Shown piece after piece: positions 1-11,256 of a stretch of DNA of 64,000 nt. Source of the DNA: Haberlea rhodopensis (lineage: Eukaryota; Streptophyta; Magnoliopsida; Lamiales; Gesneriaceae). Numbering within the stretch: the stretch's first letter is position 1; each line of letters opens with the position of its first letter. The stretch spans positions 62,001 to 126,000 of the forward strand of contig CAJQUN010000507.1 of assembly GCA_907163345.1 (NCBI GenBank), given 5' to 3'. Position numbers and translations under genes: made by a program. The notes beneath the pieces are model-generated. The model had not been told where the DNA came from, did no database searches, and saw nothing but the letters and a program-made list of their open reading frames with translations.

Positions 1-310
1 ATATCAGAAATTGACCAACCCAACGCAGATTTAAATTTCCTCAATACACGTAATAATTTATCTTTCTCTACAGAACAAAGAGATGAAGATATAATTACCG
101 GGTATGTCGAATTCTCACCCAAGAAGGCATACGTAAGGTGGGTAGGTAGTTCTTTCAATTCCAAGCTCGCCTTTGTATCTTCTTTGACTGATGTATCTCG
201 TACATCTTCCTCTATTCCAGCAGTGTTGTTCTCCTTATGCAAGCTCTTAAGTGCTTCCACTTGCTCAGAAAGATCAGATTCAGTTGCATCTACTTGCATA
301 ATGGAGTTGA
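1..310 (-). pseudogene. Athila-type Ty3/gypsy pol fragment (between protease and RT)
   Basis: Read on the minus strand this stretch is open and translates to a polyprotein segment containing LELKELPTHLTYAFLGENS, then PVIISSS, then a lysine/leucine-rich stretch ending in ALGWSISD. Plant Athila-type pol has this spacer just upstream of reverse transcriptase. The rest of pol lies off the left window edge. At about 310 the homology stops and copia LTR sequence begins, so this is a rearrangement or truncation junction. It is the only trace in the window of a pol that could serve the pol-less Athila-type elements. Family assignment rests on recognised motifs only. Confidence 0.7.
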
Positions 311-851
311 TGAAAGACTGAATCGGACGTTAACATGGCCAAAAAGCTTCTGCAAGTCACGCCATGTGCTGCTGCATCCAGCAAACAGACAGCATAAGCA
401 TTGCCTCGTATTTCTAGTATAACTCTCTCATACAAACTCAAAATCAAGCGATTCTTGATTCTGTGGAAAGTTAAGAGAAAGGGCTACAACTTTCATGTGG
501 ATCACTTTGCCCAGAAATCAAAGAATGAAGAGTTACAAGCAACAGATTGAAGAGCAAGTTTACCAATCTGTTTTTGTATTAAGCTGATTGTCCAGACTGA
601 TCCGGACCAGACTGATCTGCCCATGCTGATCCGGACCAGACTGATCTACCCGTGCTGATCTGCCAGACTGAGCTGCCAATGCTGATCTGGCCAGACTGAT
701 CTGCCCAAGCTGATCCGGCCAATCCGGTCCGAAATACAAAGAGCCCAGAAACCAGAATATGATCGTTGCAAGCTCGGGAATGGTGCAGAATATTTTCCAA
801 CGGGCATATTCTTTTGTCTAACGTATATATCATTACTTGGGGCTATATATA
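311..851 (+). repeat. SIRE-like 5' LTR, left part
   Basis: It matches 10639-11179 nearly base for base, beginning at GTGAAAGACTGAATCGG-like sequence. The upstream 475 bp of the LTR are missing, replaced by the Athila pol fragment. The match runs to CTATATATA, where Ath1 is inserted. At 594-722 it carries imperfect short tandem repeats of roughly 30 bp built from CAGACTGATC and TGCTGATCCGG. Confidence 0.75.
594..722 (+). repeat. short tandem repeats in SIRE-like LTR
   Basis: About four imperfect copies of a roughly 30-bp unit containing CAGACTGATCTGCCC and GCTGATCCGG follow one another. The same array is present in the other LTR at 10919-11048. The open frames that cross it on the minus strand are repeat artefacts. 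Confidence 0.7.
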
Positions 852-2330
852 TGATAGGCTTAGATTTTAAGTGTTTTTAGCTATAATTTTTTCCCGTTTT
901 TCGTACTTTTTCCTGGATGATATTATGTTTTTTGGTATTTATTTGCTTGTTTCAGGAAAATAGATCGGAAATGGAAGAAATGAGCTAAAATGAAGAAAAC
1001 GGGCGAAATCGAGGCGAAAAAGAGATGAAAAGAAGAATTTTGATTTTTCAAAGGTTCGATCGATCGAGATTATTTCTCGATCGATCAAGCCAGGCAGAAT
1101 GTTGAGCATCAAAAGTATCGAAGGATCGATCGATCGGAAGGAAAATCTCGATCGATCGAGCGAGGCAGTGAGTTTTAAAGACTGATGTGAACAGTGCACC
1201 GATCGATCGGACATAATTCTCGATCGATCGATACGCGATTTTTGAAAAATCTTATCTTCCAAATTTAAGTTGATCTTCGGGGGTTTTAAGGGGGATATCG
1301 TTCATTCCCTTCCATATATCATATCAGACTAAAATTCTCCAGAAAAAGAGAACCCTAGCCGCCGCCTAGCCGCCGCCAAGGAGAGCCATCTTCTTCCGGT
1401 TTTCATCCAAGCTTGAGCGTACAATCCGGAGTGCAAGGAAGGAGCAAGAGAAGAAATCACGGTGCAACGCACGGATTCATTCCAGCCATTTATCGTATTT
1501 TTAAACTTTGATTTATTTTATTTTCATTTTCATTTGATGTTTTTGAGGTCGAGAGACGATTAAACTTCTTATGTAATTGACTTGAATTGAATCTAGTTTA
1601 TTTTATTGAGGTTTAGTGAAATTGTGTTTCATTTATTGATTCGTTTGTGTTTGAGTGGATTGAGTTCTTTTGTTCATGAATTAAACGCTTATTAAGATCA
1701 AAGCCTAGCTAACTTTGGTTGAAATCTGTGAGTTATAACCGAGATCGAGAGATAACGTTATAATACGCTAAATTAATTCATGGTGTATGTTAAGATTGAG
1801 ATCGAGAGATGAAATCACATACATGAGAATTTTAAATCGAGAGATTTAGAGGAACGAGGTTTTGAAGATTTATGCAATATTGGATTAGTAAATAGGTGCA
1901 CGAGAGTGACTTGTTCTAATTTCATATTAGTTTCTTTACAGCTCGAGAGAGTGTATTGAATATTATTGAAAACCTTTCACTTAAGAATCAATTGTTTGGT
2001 AATTTACTATTCAAACGAATCTTTGAAGAGAACATAGTTGAACGAAGCGAGATAAATTTCTCGAGCGAATTACCTTTGCATATCCGGAATCCTTTGATTT
2101 TATTTCATTCTGGCGCTTTAGTTCTAGTTCTGTTTTAATTAATCTACCCCCGTTTCAATCGTAGGCTAAATATAATTTTGCTAGTCTTATTTGGTACTTA
2201 TACATTAGTCCCTGTGGATTCGACAACCTTTACTTCCATTTCACTATACTAAAACTTGACAACCGTGCACTTGCGGTAGAATCGCTTACACTACTTTGAA
2301 ATATTTTCTTTTTAAAAATAAAAGCGGTCA
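852..2330 (+). repeat. Ath1 5' LTR
   Basis: It begins TGATAGG and ends GGTCA. Three pairs of CGATCGATCG palindromes lie in the U3-like part (1057-1230). A TATA-like CCATATATC at about 1311 and an AACCCTAGCCGCCGCC leader follow, so the palindromes are upstream of the likely promoter. The remainder is AT-rich and non-coding. Confidence 0.88.
1057..1230 (+). repeat. paired-palindrome array (Ath1 5' LTR)
   Basis: Six copies of CGATCGATCG start at 1057, 1078, 1127, 1149, 1200 and 1221. They form three pairs with 21, 22 and 21 bp between starts, and the pairs repeat every 70-73 bp. GGCAGA or GGCAGT follows the first two pairs closely. Within a pair the two self-complementary copies can also pair with each other into a hairpin with a loop of about 10 nt. 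The array recurs in the 3' LTR at 7357-7530. Confidence 0.9.
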
Positions 2331-2336
2331 AGTTTT

Positions 2337-2354
2337 TGGCGCCGTTGCCGGGGA
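2337..2354 (+). other. primer binding site, tRNA-Asp type (Ath1)
   Basis: TGGCGCCGTTGCCGGGGA lies 6 bp after the LTR. It is complementary to the 3' end of plant tRNA-Asp(GTC) as I know it. The same site is used by Ath2 and Ath3. Confidence 0.85.
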
Positions 2355-2531
2355 CTAATCTGTATAATATCATACGAGATTAGTTGATTGTAATTTAGCC
2401 AATTCTTTATTATTGCGTTTTTTGTTTTTGTTTTTGTTTTTCTTTTTCTTTTGTTGTTCTTTGTTAATAATTTTGTATATTTTTGTTGTCTCCTTTTGTC
2501 TGATCCAGTATAGGAACCACTTTTCTAGTGC

Positions 2532-3815
2532 ATGCTCAGAAGAGAGGAGCCCATTCTCGAGCTATTTGATCATGAAATAGAGAGAACTCTACTAAGACGA
2601 TTACGAGAAGCTCGAGCAATGGCCGAAAATAATGAAGCACAGAACCCTAGATCAATGATGGACTTTGCACAGCCGGCATTTCATGGATCTTTATCCAGTA
2701 TAACGAGGCCGACGATTCAAGCAAACAACTTTGAGATCAAGCCTGCGATTATCCAAATGATACAGCACTCTGTAATGTTTGGGGGAGCTACCACGGACGA
2801 TCCAAATAATCACATTTCCAACTTCTTGGAGATATGTGACACATTTAAACATAATGGCGTCTCCGACGATGCCATCAGGTTAAGGCTCTTTCCTTTTTCA
2901 TTACGAGACAAGGCTAAATCCTGGTTAAACTCATTGCCTGCAGGATCAATTACAACGTGGGAAGGAATGACAAAAGCTTTCTTATCAAAATACTTCCCTC
3001 CCTCCAAGACGGCAAAGATGCGGAACGATATCACTACATTTGGGCAGCTCGACCCCGAGACGTTATATGAAGCGTGGGATCGTTTTAAAGAATTGTTGAG
3101 GAGATGCCCACACCACGGTCTACCCATCTGGCTGCAGGTACAAACTTTCTATAATGGTTTATTTTCTGCTAACCGTTCAATGATAGATGCAGCATCTGGG
3201 GGATCAATTATGCGGAAGACACCAGAAGAAGCATATGAACTATTGGAGGAAATGGCGTACAATAGCTATCAATGGCAGTCAGAGAGGAACACGCCATTGA
3301 AACCAATAGGAGTCCATCAAGTGGATGAGATTACTGCTCTTTCGGCTCAGTTGGAAGCTATGAACCGGAAGATAGACAGCATGGGAGCAGCAGCGATGCA
3401 AGCTCAAGCTATCTTCTGTGACTTGTGTGGAGGCGGTCATCCGAGCATCGAGTGCCAGGCAGGTAACCAATTTTTGCAAACTAATGAAGTGGTGAATTTT
3501 GTAGGAAACAGGCAGCAGAATAATCCGTACTCGAACTCCTACAATCCGGGGTGGAGGAACCACCCAAATCTGAGATGGTCGAACTAGGAGAATGTGTTGA
3601 ACCCACAACCACAGGCGGGGTTCACACAAAAACCGAGTATGGAGGAACTGATGGCCAAGCTGATTTCGTCGACTGAGGTGAGGATGCAAAATCAAGATGC
3701 ATCAATTAAGAATTTGGAAGTGCAAATAGGGCAGTTGGCTACATTGATTTCGGGAAGGACGCAAGGTACGCTCCCGAGTGATTCTGTAAAGAATCCAAAG
3801 GAGCAATCGAATTGA
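2532..3815 (+). pseudogene. gag: Ath1 gag, one in-frame stop
   Basis: The product is an Athila-type Gag that would package element RNA into particles. The ATG at 2532 opens a frame with the retrotransposon gag core: WLNSLPAGSITTWEGM, FLSKYFPPSKTAKMRNDI and LYEAWDRFKELLRRCPHHGL are visible at about residues 130-210. A CX2CX3HX4C knuckle (CDLCGGGHPSIEC) lies near residue 298. A TAG at 3585-3587 breaks the frame after RWSN, and the same frame then continues to 3815 with SLEVQIGQLA-like sequence typical of Athila Gag C-termini. Ath2 has a glutamine codon (CAA) at the aligned place, so a single C-to-T change explains the stop. No protease follows. Confidence 0.85.
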
Positions 3816-4064
3816 CAGACGAGGAGGTGACAGTCCAGCTTGGGACTATACATTAAGAACTTTCTTTTCCTTCCTCGAGTTTTTGTTTTTAATTCCTTGT
3901 TTTAGTTTGATTTGTTTTTTTTTTTGTGTTTTTAGTTTTTCCGTGAATGAATTCGTGAAATTTTATTACAGGTGTAAAAACAAGAGCAATAAGGATGTAG
4001 GCGTGGCAACCCGAGAGAAAAGTTTTTGAGAAAAATGTCAATTTTTGTCTTCTGGTGCTGGCAA

Positions 4065-4168
4065 TCGATCGAGACAAAATCTCGATCGATCGCCCGAAGC
4101 TTTTAAAATATGATTTGAGTACTGCCTCGCTCGATCGATCGAGAATTATTTTCGATCGATCGAGCGAG
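4065..4168 (+). repeat. paired-palindrome array (Ath1 internal)
   Basis: Between gag and the second ORF are two more pairs of CGATCG palindromes (about 4065/4083 and 4132/4153). ACTGCCTCGC lies between them, the reverse complement of the GGCAGT word seen beside other arrays. The period is again near 70 bp. Confidence 0.8.
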
Positions 4169-4637
4169 AGAAAACTTTGAAAAAAATAGGGCACCGAAGA
4201 GCATTCTGCACAATCAGACTCATTTTCTCTCCTCTCCAACATAGACCCAAATCGCCTCTTTCAAATTTTTCATCTTCTCTCATCCATATTCCATCAAATT
4301 TCCAATTTGTTTCAAATCTTTGAAGTAATAATTGATCTGATGAGATTTTAACTGTAGATTTGAAGAATTACAAGCCAAATTGGGTAGAAGTGCATCCAAA
4401 AGAGAATTCCACGCCAAGTGCCAAACTCTTCAAAGATCAGATTTTTAAATGGGAATTGGTTTCAAATTTCACATCTTTTTCTCTTTTGGTGTAATTACAT
4501 TGGTGAGTTGAATTGGGTAAAGAATGATCAAAGTTTGGGGAAAATTTTGTGGGTTGAGGGGTGTTGGCTTTGCAGTAGTTGTGGGGTGGTGTTTAGTTGC
4601 AGTTAAGCGAGATAATTGAGAATAACCTAGCAAGAAA

Positions 4638-5815
4638 ATGGCTCCGAGAAAGAGGTCAAAGCAGGCAGAGGCTTCAGAAAAGCAAAAGCAGGCGGAGGCT
4701 ACTACTTCTGAGCAAGAGCATGACGAACATAAGTTTGTCAATGCCACAGCTGCTGAGTTATATCCCACTTATCATAAGAAACCCCTTAGTCGTGAAAGGG
4801 GCATGAGCATGGAAAAAACTGAGTGTCCGGTCATTAGGACAGTACGGCATAGAGGGTGGTTTCAGACACCTATTGATGCTGTGGTTCCACTAGTGAGGGA
4901 ATTTTACACAAATCTTCGAGTTATTCCACCAGGGCACCAAGTAAATGTTTATGTTCGAGGGAAGGATGTGTTGATAGATGAGGCAGCAATCAATAATATT
5001 TACCGGATGCCATTCATACATAACTGTGCGAACCAATCCTTTCGAAAGAGTACGATCAATTATGATGAGGTACTCGCAGTTATTGGCATGCCGGGAGTAG
5101 ATTGGCAGCGGAATGACAAGGGAGAGCCACAGGTGGTTCTCAAGAAGCATTTGACACCAGAGGCCCAAGCATGGTTCTCATTTGTCGCCTCACGGGTCAT
5201 GCCTTCGACCCACACTTCTGAGGTGACAAAAGACAGAGCGGCCCTGGTTTTTGCCATTCTCACAGGGCAGGATGTGGATTTGGGTGAGATCATTAGTGAT
5301 CACATCCATGAGATCGGTAGCAGCCCACCTACCTCCGCACTACCGTTTCCATCTACCATCACGGCTTTATGCAAGCGATGAGGAGTGCAATGGGGAGAGG
5401 ACGAGGAGCTACTTCCGTCGAAGATCCCGATTATTGTTGATGGTCCACCACCTCCTACAGGCCGATGAAGGGCTGAGCCACGACCCTCGGACACTAGACA
5501 GGTCGGAGCATCATCATCCTTTGCTGCAGAGCGTACACGTGTTACATTGGACTCTCTTCACAGGGATCTCCAAGATATACGCCTGGAGCAGCAGAGCATT
5601 CATAGCATGCAGCGGGACATTCACAGCATGCAGAGAGCATTGCAGATGGACCATGAGCAGGTACCTCAGCGTCAGATGGAGTTCATGCACTACCAGAGTG
5701 CATGGAGCCGCATGCACCCCCACCTTCCGAATACCCACCATTTCTGCCATATCAGGGCGAGGAGCATCACTACCCAGTTCCCCCTCCGGATTATGATGAG
5801 GACGACGATCAGTGA
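4638..5815 (+). pseudogene. Ath1 ORF2, 'putative plant transposon protein'-like
   Basis: The ATG at 4638 starts a basic N-terminus (MAPRKRSKQAEASEKQKQAE), followed by a region resembling the plant-specific domain I know as PF20167, often annotated 'putative plant transposon protein' and common in Athila relatives. VRHRGWF, LVREFYTNLRV, VYVRGKDVLIDE and INNIYRMP are visible. Its biochemical role is unknown to me. The frame is stopped by TGA at 5379-5381 and again at 5466-5468, both consistent with CGA-to-TGA decay. It then continues in the same frame with a glutamine-rich, probably coiled-coil stretch (about 5547-5700), shifts frame near 5705, and ends in a Pro/Asp/Glu-rich tail and TGA at 5813-5815. 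Confidence 0.7.
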
Positions 5816-5826
5816 CGATCGTTGTC
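5801..5826 (+). promoter_or_regulatory. inverted repeat with ORF2 stop codon in its loop (Ath1)
   Basis: GACGACGATC and GATCGTTGTC are inverted complements with one G-T wobble, separated by AGTGAC. That loop contains the TGA stop of ORF2. A splice-donor-like GGTATGTG follows at 5829. Ath2 and Ath3 have equivalent structures. Confidence 0.7.
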
Positions 5827-7151
5827 ATGGTATGTGTTTTTGCCATTGCATTTATTTTTCTTGTTCATTGAGGGCAATGCACATATTAAGTTTGGGGGGG
5901 TTTGTGTATTTGTATATATCTTATTTTTGTATTCTGCTACTTGTCTTGTTTCTTTTCCTTGCATGACTGCACGATTTTGTGACTGATTCATCAGCATTAC
6001 CAACAAAATTTTTTTTTATTATTGAGTTATTCTTGAGAAATGAGGAATTAGATTTGCAACGGTAATACATGATGAAATTAATCATCATCTAGATAGGAGT
6101 CATAAAAATGTTTAACTTGTTTGTTTATATCCTTTGTTAAGCATATGTCAAAATTGAGGAATAATTTGAGCACGTTTTGAGTCATGATTGAATGAAGTAT
6201 GTATTGAATAAAGTGAAAACTTGTGTTAACTAGGATTTGTCGTGAGTATCTTAGAAAACTCTACAATCTATTTGAAAGCACTTTGAGGCGAAATTTATAA
6301 TTAGGAACTTGACTTGGAGATGATTTAGGCGATCTTTGGACCGTTCGTGCCTTTCAAGCCTACCTTGTATACATCATTCCTTAGTGTCCCCTCTTGAGCC
6401 TTATTGAAAAGAATGGTATATGCATTGCATATGATTAGACCCCCATTCGACATTCTTGGCAAACTCGTTATACCTACTTTGGTTTAAGCCTAAAAGAAAA
6501 TTTTTATCCATCCCTAAGGGAGTATAATGAATCTCATTCATTGCACTGAATTGTTATATGTAAATGAGTTCATTGTGAAAAATAAAATGAACAAAAGAAT
6601 GAGCAAAAAGAAAAGATGTAGAGAAAAGCCTTGAAAAGAAAAATTCAAATAAGACCCAAAGTGGCCAATGCTAGAAAAAGTTGAAGAGAAGCTCAAAATT
6701 GTTGAACTGGTTTTATTATACTCTCTTCTTTGCATTCATCCTACCTTTTCTTTGGAACCGATACCAAAAGGCCTAACGCTATAAGCTTTTAAAGACCTTT
6801 TGATCCAAGTCTAGGGAATAATTACATTAGTGGAGAAGTGCTGGATAGTAGATATGTAGAGTAATTCGAAGTATTCTTGACTTTGAGTTTTTATAGCACA
6901 TTTTGATCTTAAAGATATGTACATTACTCATGTTTGACAATAGCACACACGCACGTTCCAATGTTGTGATGCATTGTTTAATTTAAGAGAAATTGCTTCA
7001 TGTTGAATTTTGAATGACTCTTATCGATGAGTAAGTAGGATTTCTGAGTTTTTACGTGAGTTGTAAAGATGATTCATGCATAGTGTTAAGGTTAACTCTT
7101 CTTTTTGAGCTTATTGCTTGCTCGAGGACGATCAAGTCTAAGTTTGGGAGT
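5827..7151 (+). other. Ath1 3' non-coding region with conserved hairpins and PPT
   Basis: No coding sequence is seen. CATTGAGGGCAATG at about 5867 is a 5-bp hairpin and is followed by AAGTTTGGGGGGG. The words TTTGAGGCGAAAT and GATGATTTAGGCGAT near 6280-6330 are shared with Ath2 and Ath3. At 7117-7136 an interrupted hairpin (CTTG.TCG AGGA CGA.CAAG) stands just before AAGTTTGGGAGT, the polypurine tract. Confidence 0.7.
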
Positions 7152-8630
7152 TGATAGGCTTAGATTTTAAGTGTTTTTAGCTGTAATTTCTTCCCGTTTT
7201 TCGTACTTTTTCCTGGATGATATTATGCTTTTTGGTATTTATTTGCTTGTTTCAGGAAAATAGATCGGAAATGGAAGAAATGAGCTAAAATGAAGAAAAC
7301 GGGCGAAATCGAGGCGAAAAAGAGATGAAAAGAAGAATTTTGATTTTTCAGAGGTTCGATCGATCGAGATTATTTCTCGATCGATCGAGCCAGGCAGAAT
7401 GTTGAGCATCAAAAGTATCGAAGGATCGATCGATCGGAAGGAAAATCTCGATCGATCGAGCGAGGCAGTGAGTTTCAAAGGCTGACGTGAACAGTGCACC
7501 GATCGATCGGACATAATTCTCGATCGATCGATACGCGATTTTTGAAAAATCTTATCTTCCAAATTTAAGTTGATCTTCGGGGGTTTTAAGGGGGATATCA
7601 TTCATTCCCTTCCATATATCATATCAGACTAAAATTCTCCAGAAAAAGAGAACCCTAGCCGCCGCCTAGCCGCCGCCAAGGAGAGCCATCTTCTTCCGGT
7701 TTTCATCCAAGCTTGAGCGTACAATCCGGATTGCAAGGAAGGAGCAAGAGAAGAAATCACGGTGCAACACACGGATTCATTCCAGCCGTTTATCGTATTT
7801 CTAAACTTTGATTTATTTTATTTTCATTTTCATTTGATGTTTTTGAGGTCGAGAGACGATTAAACTTCTTATGTAATTGACTTGAATTGAATCTAGTTTA
7901 TTTTATTGAGTTTTAGTGAAATTGTGTTTCATTTATTGATTCGTTCGTGTTTGAGTGGATTGAGTTCTTTTGTTCATGAATTAAACGCTTATTAAGATCA
8001 AAGCCTAGCTAACTTTGGTTAAAATCCGTGAGTTATAACCGAGATCGAGAGATAACGTTATAATACGCTAAATTAATTCATGGTGTATGTTAAGATTGAG
8101 ATCGAGAGATGAAATCACATACGTGAGAACTTTAAATCGAGAGATTTAGAGGAACGAGGTTTTGAAGATTTATGCAATATTGGATTAGTAAATAGGTGCA
8201 CGAGAGTGACTTGTTCTAATTTGATATTAGTTTCTTTACAGCTCGAGAGAGTGTATTGAATATTATTGAAAACCTCACCTTAAGAATCAATTGTTTGGTA
8301 ATTTACTATTCAAACAAATCTTTGAAGAGAACATAGTTGAACGAAGCGAGATAAATTTCTCGAGCGAATTACCTTTGCATATCCGGAACCCTTTGATTTT
8401 ATTTCATTATGGCGCTTTAGTTCTAGTTCTGTTTTAATTAATCTACCCCCGTTTCAATCGTAGGCTAAATATAATTTTGCTAATCTTATTTGGTACTTAT
8501 ACATTATTCCCTGTGGATTCGACAACCTTTACTTCCATTTCACTATACTAAAACTTGACAACCGTGCACTTGCGGTAGAATCTCTTCACACTACTTTGAA
8601 ATATTTTCTGTTTAAAAATAAAAGTTGTCA
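7152..8630 (+). repeat. Ath1 3' LTR
   Basis: This is a direct copy of the 5' LTR at a constant offset of 6300 bp, ending AAAGTTGTCA before the TSD ATATA. It keeps all three palindrome pairs (7357-7530). Confidence 0.88.
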
Positions 8631-8636
8631 ATATAA

Positions 8637-9312
8637 ATGATTTGGAAGCTCAATAACAGTTGATTCAAGATCAATCCAAGCCTTCCAAAGCAAACCCACT
8701 TGGGATTCAATTGAGGAACTTAAAAGACAAAAGTTGCTAAATGAAGAGCACTCCTCAAACCTTTGGCACCTCTTACCTGCTGTATCAGATTCATTATTGA
8801 ATCATTTGTGCCTTTGTATTCACTCTATTCATTGTATTTGAGAGCTTAATAGAAGAGTGAATACCATTGTAACGGTTGATGATTTATCACAACCTATGAG
8901 AGGTCTTTGTATGTGAGACATTAAAGAACATACATAGTTGAGTTGCTAGGAGTTCTAGTTGGATGGGGCATTCCCAACTGGATCGGGTTTGTACAACAGG
9001 ATTGTATAAATCAAAGTCTTCTAGTGGAATCCTTCCATGAGGTGGAAGAAGGGGAGACGTAGAAGGATTACACCACCTTCGAACTTCCATAAACAAATGC
9101 TTGTTTATTTACTTTAATTGCATATCTTTAAAATGACTTTCAATTGTTTAATCGGTTTTAGAGCGGGTTATGTCGAGTGTCTTCCGCTCGATTTTGTAAT
9201 CGAACTCGATATAATCTCTCGGTGCATTAATTCAAGAACACGAGCTATTGAAGCTCAAGTTGGTTGAACTCGGGTGTGGAATGGCAACCCACCCCCGTAA
9301 TCGATCCTGACA
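8637..9312 (+). repeat. SIRE-like 5' LTR, right part
   Basis: This continues the interrupted LTR: 8637-8707 matches 11182-11256, and the remainder has no partner because the other LTR is truncated. It ends CGATCCTGACA, two bases before the primer site. Confidence 0.75.
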
Positions 9313-9314
9313 AG

Positions 9315-9327
9315 TGGTATCAGAGCC
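9315..9327 (+). other. primer binding site, tRNA-iMet type (SIRE-like relic)
   Basis: TGGTATCAGAGCC is the standard plant initiator-Met primer site. Confidence 0.85.
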
Positions 9328-10170
9328 AGGTTGTTCTTGGAAAGCATTTGAACCGATTTTTGTAGCGGATATCCTTTAAAATCATTTTCAAAATTTTCTC
9401 ATGAGCATGAAATATTTTCATAGCATATTTTTTCAAAATTTGGTGTATGAAACTTTTTAGCATAAAAATCAATTTCATTGCATTCATTTTGCACGAAAAT
9501 AATTTTAAAATCTATTTTAAAGGTTTAATTTTCGTTCAATCTGTTCTTAACTCGTTTTTTAGTTTAAAATTTTTATTTTGAGATTTTATCTAACAATATT
9601 CGAAGCATTTTTAGTTTTCTGGCAGCTTGCAGCGACTTTGGGAAAATTGGCATAACTTCTTGCTCGAATGTCCAAATGACGAACCGTTTTTTGCGTTACA
9701 AACTAGACTCATAGAGGATTGCCACGGTATAGGTCTTGTAGCCTAAATCTTCACGAGGAGATACAGTTTATTCTGCAAAGTTGGACTAAGTGTGCTGCCA
9801 CCGCTGAAAGATGAAATGGACATTGTTGAGTTTTGTCAAGAAATTCGAATTTGTTGCCAAGTATGCTACATGCATCATCAAAAGAGGTTATTTTTGTTCA
9901 AAAATTAATGTGCATAGATTTTTTTTAAAATTGTTTTAGCCTACCCCATTTGCCTCTCACTTGCTCAAATTTTCAAACATTTTAAAATTAAGGGGGAGAG
10001 TTTAATCTCAATCCTTGAGGGGGAGTAAATTTTATTTGTCTTCCTTTTTGATTCACACAAAAAGGGGGAGAAATATGTTATTTAAAAAATATGATTTTTC
10101 TTGTTATGCAACATTGTGCTTTAATTTTCATATTTTTATTCAAGTTTTGTGATCATCAAAAGGGAGAGAT
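9328..10170 (+). other. SIRE-like internal remnant and PPT
   Basis: About 0.84 kb of AT-rich sequence has no ORF. Purine-rich words (GGGGGAGAG, GAGGGGGAGT, AAAAAGGGGGAGA) occur at about 9990-10070. The final tract AAAAGGGAGAGAT touches the LTR start. The gag-pol has been lost or never existed in this derivative. Confidence 0.65.
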
Positions 10171-11256
10171 TGTTGGGTTTTGGAAACCAGAATAATCTTG
10201 GTTTTGATGTTAACAAAACTTGTTATTGTGTTGCTAACATATTGCATCAAGTGTGCAGTTCATAGATCATAACTTAGAAGCTTGATGAATTACAAAGAAG
10301 TAGTTTGAAAATATCAGGCTGGACCAAGACTGAAATCCTGGCAGAGCGGATTGTTTCGATCATATCTAATAGCTTGGATATCGAAATGGCATGATTCTAA
10401 AGAGATTGAACAGCCAACTTAAAATACTAAAAGTCATATTTCACAACAGATCGGCTAGTTCAAATGTTATCAAGGAGAAAAGACGCCTGCAAGATCGAGC
10501 TGAACCTCGAAGAAACAGCAAGCTGTTTCAGCAAGCAACTATCAGTCTGGTGGCCATAACTCTCAGCTCGCTTATCGGAACGGAACGATTCAGTATGGGT
10601 TGGAAAGCTAAGACAAAGATCTACAAGTCATATTTGGAAGTGAAAGACTGAATCGGAAGTTAAAATGGCCAAAAAGCTTCTGCAAATTACGCCATGTGCT
10701 GCTACATCCAGCAAACAGACAGCAGGAGCATCGCCTCGTATTTCAAGCATAACTCTCTCATATGAACTCGAAATCGAGCGATTCTTGATTCCGTGGAAAG
10801 CTAAGAGAAAGGGCTACAACTATGTGGATCACTTTGCCCAGAAATCAAAGAATGAAGAGTTACAAGAAACAGATTGAAGAGCAAGTTTATCACTCTGTTT
10901 TTGTATCAAGCTGATTGTCCAGACTGATCCGGACCAGACTGATCTGCCCATGCTGATCGGGACCAGACTGATCTGCCCGTGCTGATCTGCCAAACTGAGC
11001 TGCCCATGCTGATCCGGCCAGACTGATCTGCCCAAGCTGATCCGGTCAATCCGGTCCGAAATACAAAGAGCCCAGAAACCAGAATATGACCGTTGCAAGC
11101 TCGGGAATGGTGCAGAATCTTTTCCAACGGGCATATTCTTGTGTCTAACGTATATATAATTACTTGGGGCTATATATACATGATTTGGAAGCTCAATAAC
11201 AGTTGATTGAAGATCAATCCAAGCCTTCCAAAGCAAACCCACTTGGGATTCAATTA
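10171..11256 (+). repeat. SIRE-like 3' LTR, truncated
   Basis: It begins TGTTGGGTTTTGG. From about 10639 it matches the 5' LTR, including the CAGACTGATC tandem repeats (10919-11048). Homology stops abruptly after GGGATTCAATT at 11256. The position equivalent to the Ath1 insertion is intact here, giving an empty-site reference. Confidence 0.75.

Larger units (their letters stand above)
852..8630 (+). mobile_element. Ath1: pol-less Athila-type Ty3/gypsy element
   Basis: Two 1.48-kb LTRs (852-2330 and 7152-8630) begin TGATAGGCTT and end GTCA, and the whole element is flanked by the 5-bp TSD ATATA (847-851 and 8631-8635). It has a tRNA-Asp-type primer site, an Athila-type gag, a second ORF at 4638-5815 and a 1.3-kb 3' non-coding region, but no protease, RT, RNase H or integrase. 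It is therefore non-autonomous and would need pol from an Athila-type helper. The LTRs differ at only scattered positions by eye, so insertion was fairly recent. The SIRE 3' LTR at about 11179 is the matching empty site. Confidence 0.9.
311..11256 (+). mobile_element. SIRE-like non-autonomous copia relic, interrupted by Ath1
   Basis: A 5' LTR remnant (311-851 plus 8637-9312), an iMet-type primer site, a short internal region of about 0.85 kb, a purine tract and a 3' LTR remnant (10171-11256) lie in order. The right-hand LTR starts TGTTGGGTTTTGG after AAAAGGGAGAGAT, the terminus typical of SIRE/Maximus copia. The internal region has no ORF. It does hold several short AAGGGGGAG-type purine runs, as SIRE elements have near their 3' end. 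The 5' LTR lacks its first about 475 bp and the 3' LTR lacks its last about 600 bp, so no TSD can be read. Ath1 sits inside the 5' LTR. Confidence 0.75.
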
